DNA of 64,000 nucleotides, from NCBI RefSeq assembly GCF_019931755.1, contig NZ_CP082918.1:2336001-2400000 (forward strand). The letters are read 5' to 3'. Below, piece after piece: positions 62,782 to 64,000 of this stretch. How positions within the stretch are numbered: the first letter of the stretch is position 1; every line of letters begins with the position of its first letter. The position numbers and the translations under genes were made by a program. The notes beneath the pieces are model-generated. The model was not told the DNA's origin, made no database searches, and was given only the letters and a program-made list of their open reading frames with translations. This DNA is from Sutcliffiella horikoshii (GTDB lineage Bacteria > Bacillota > Bacilli > Bacillales > Bacillaceae_I).

Positions 62782-64000
62782 TCATGTTAATTGATAAATT
62801 TTATTATACTTATCTTCCAAATACTTAATGAGGTGGTCCGCATTTAACTCTTCCCCTGTTACATCCTTCAAGATTTCTAAAGGCTTTTTCAATTTACCGT
62901 GTTGATGGACTTTTTCTGTTAACCATTCTTTCACCGGTCCAAGATCTCCGTTTGCCAAAAGCTCATCATAGTTTGGCAAATCCTTCAGCATGGCTTGTTT
63001 AAATTGAGCTGCGTACATATAACCTAATGCATAGGAAGGGAAGTATCCGAAGCTTCCACCAGACCAATGCACATCCTGAAGCACTCCTTTGGCATCATTT
63101 GGAGGGGTGATACCAAGATAACTCTGGTACTTTTCATTCCAAGCCTTTGGAAGATCCTTCACTTCCAACTCATCATTAAAGAGAGCTTTTTCCAACTCAT
63201 ATCGAATCATGATGTGTAAAGAGTACGTTAATTCATCCGCTTCAATTCTTATGAGTGACGGTTTGGACTCGTTGATGGCAAGGTAGAATTCTTCTAGGCT
63301 GATTTCATCAAACTTGCCGCCTGCATAGCGTTGAAGACTTTCATAATGACGCTTCCAGAAGTTTTCATGACGGCCTACAAAGTTCTCATAAAATAAAGAT
63401 TGAGATTCGTGAATCCCCATAGATGTTCCGGTGCACAATCCTGTGCCTTGAAGTTCTTTAGAGATATTCTGCTCATACAGCGCATGTCCACATTCGTGAA
63501 TGGTTCCAAAAACAGCCGTTCGGAAGTCCTCCTCATCATATTTAGTCGTAACACGTACGTCTCCAGGGTTCAATCCAATTGCGAAAGGATGGACGGTTTC
63601 ATCCAATCTACCTGCATCAAAGTCATACGATAGCTCCTTTAATATCTCTACGCTGAAATCACGTTGCTTGTCTTTTGGAAATGACACCAACAATTCCTTT
63701 GCCCTCGGTTGAACGGAGGAATCTGCAATGTTTTGAACGAGAGGAACAATTCTTTCTTTTAGCTTAGCAAACACCTCATCCAATTTTTCAACTGTAATCC
63801 CCGGTTCGTACATATCTAATAAAGTATTATATTTGTTTCCTTCATAGCCCCAATATTCAATGAATTTTTTATTGAAGCCAACCAGTTTTTCTAAATATGG
63901 TTGTAAAAGAGAGAAATCCGATTTTTCTTTTGCTTTTTCCCAAAAGGACTCTGCTTTGGTTGAAAGCACTACGTACTCTTGATATTCCTTTGCTGGAACT
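62782..64000 (-). CDS. Carboxypeptidase M32 (YpwA-like), N-terminus outside window
   Basis: Partial: about 406 residues are visible and the frame stays open to the window's right edge, with PAKEYQEYV ahead of the first in-frame start candidate. The M32 zinc site is HECGH, followed by the downstream glutamate in GIHESQSLFYENF. Full-length homologues have about 500 residues, so roughly 100 N-terminal residues are missing here. A thermostable-type metallocarboxypeptidase that trims C-terminal residues of peptides. Confidence 0.95.
   Translation of the reverse strand, partial: VPAKEYQEYVVLSTKAESFWEKAKEKSDFSLLQPYLEKLVGFNKKFIEYWGYEGNKYNTLLDMYEPGITVEKLDEVFAKLKERIVPLVQNIADSSVQPRAKELLVSFPKDKQRDFSVEILKELSYDFDAGRLDETVHPFAIGLNPGDVRVTTKYDEEDFRTAVFGTIHECGHALYEQNISKELQGTGLCTGTSMGIHESQSLFYENFVGRHENFWKRHYESLQRYAGGKFDEISLEEFYLAINESKPSLIRIEADELTYSLHIMIRYELEKALFNDELEVKDLPKAWNEKYQSYLGITPPNDAKGVLQDVHWSGGSFGYFPSYALGYMYAAQFKQAMLKDLPNYDELLANGDLGPVKEWLTEKVHQHGKLKKPLEILKDVTGEELNADHLIKYLEDKYNKIYQLT

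Overview
The window reads as a low-GC, endospore-forming Bacillaceae chromosome (Bacillus sensu lato, possibly the Sutcliffiella/B. horikoshii group; the genus is my inference). Spore germination genes, an SspL-type small acid-soluble spore protein, DegV proteins and a gene neighbourhood matching the thyA-dfrA-ypjP-pgpA-ypiP-brxA-ypgR-ypgQ and ypeQ-ypeP-ypdQ-sspL-ypcP-ypbS-dynA-bpsB-bpsA region of B. subtilis all point there. Most genes lie on the minus strand.

1-12,100: one tightly packed eight-gene minus-strand operon. It encodes an 813-residue exported membrane protein, an ABC-2 ATPase and permease, a coiled-coil membrane protein with a Gln-Gly tract, a MoxR ATPase, a DUF58 protein and two VWA membrane proteins (the last runs off the left edge). 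It starts at an ECF-sigma-like promoter (TGAAAC, 17 bp, CGTC), so I infer an envelope-stress-responsive export or assembly machine. 12,100-17,000: a gerA-type germinant receptor operon (A, B, C), preceded by a nucleoside hydrolase homologue that lacks the family's first catalytic aspartate. 17,000-25,000: a small Gly-rich protein, a PCYCGC lipoprotein with an operator-like inverted repeat, DegV, YedK/HMCES, PlsC, DHFR and thymidylate synthase, an anthrax-lethal-factor-like metalloprotease, a 52-bp tandem repeat array, PgpA and YpjP.

25,000-38,500: redox, RNA/DNA and one-carbon housekeeping (YpiP, BrxA, YpgR, an ABC-F protein, YpgQ, a second DegV, amidohydrolase, glutathione peroxidase, formate-THF ligase), then glycolipid synthase UgtP, AIM24, a methyltransferase and several small proteins. 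38,550-45,600: PaiB with its 3' end overwritten by an intact IS1182-family element (39,177-41,000), a three-gene ABC-2 exporter, a pair of inverted MITE-like repeats, and a FetAB-type exporter. 45,700-53,500: TopB, a cold-shock protein, the ypzA/ypeQ/ypeP/ypdQ cluster, a second 52-bp-period array, a PAP2-related membrane protein, SspL, a 5'-3' exonuclease and a SASP-like peptide. 53,500-64,000: rhodanese, small conserved proteins, a nucleotidyltransferase, the double dynamin DynA, the BpsB/BpsA alkylpyrone pathway, a GNAT enzyme, a CheX-like protein and a carboxypeptidase M32 cut by the right edge.

No tRNA, rRNA, CRISPR array, prophage or convincing riboswitch was seen. The most unusual items are the ECF-driven MoxR/VWA/ABC operon, two arrays with an identical 52-bp period at separate loci, the active-site-substituted nucleoside hydrolase beside a germinant receptor, and the secreted lethal-factor-like protease.
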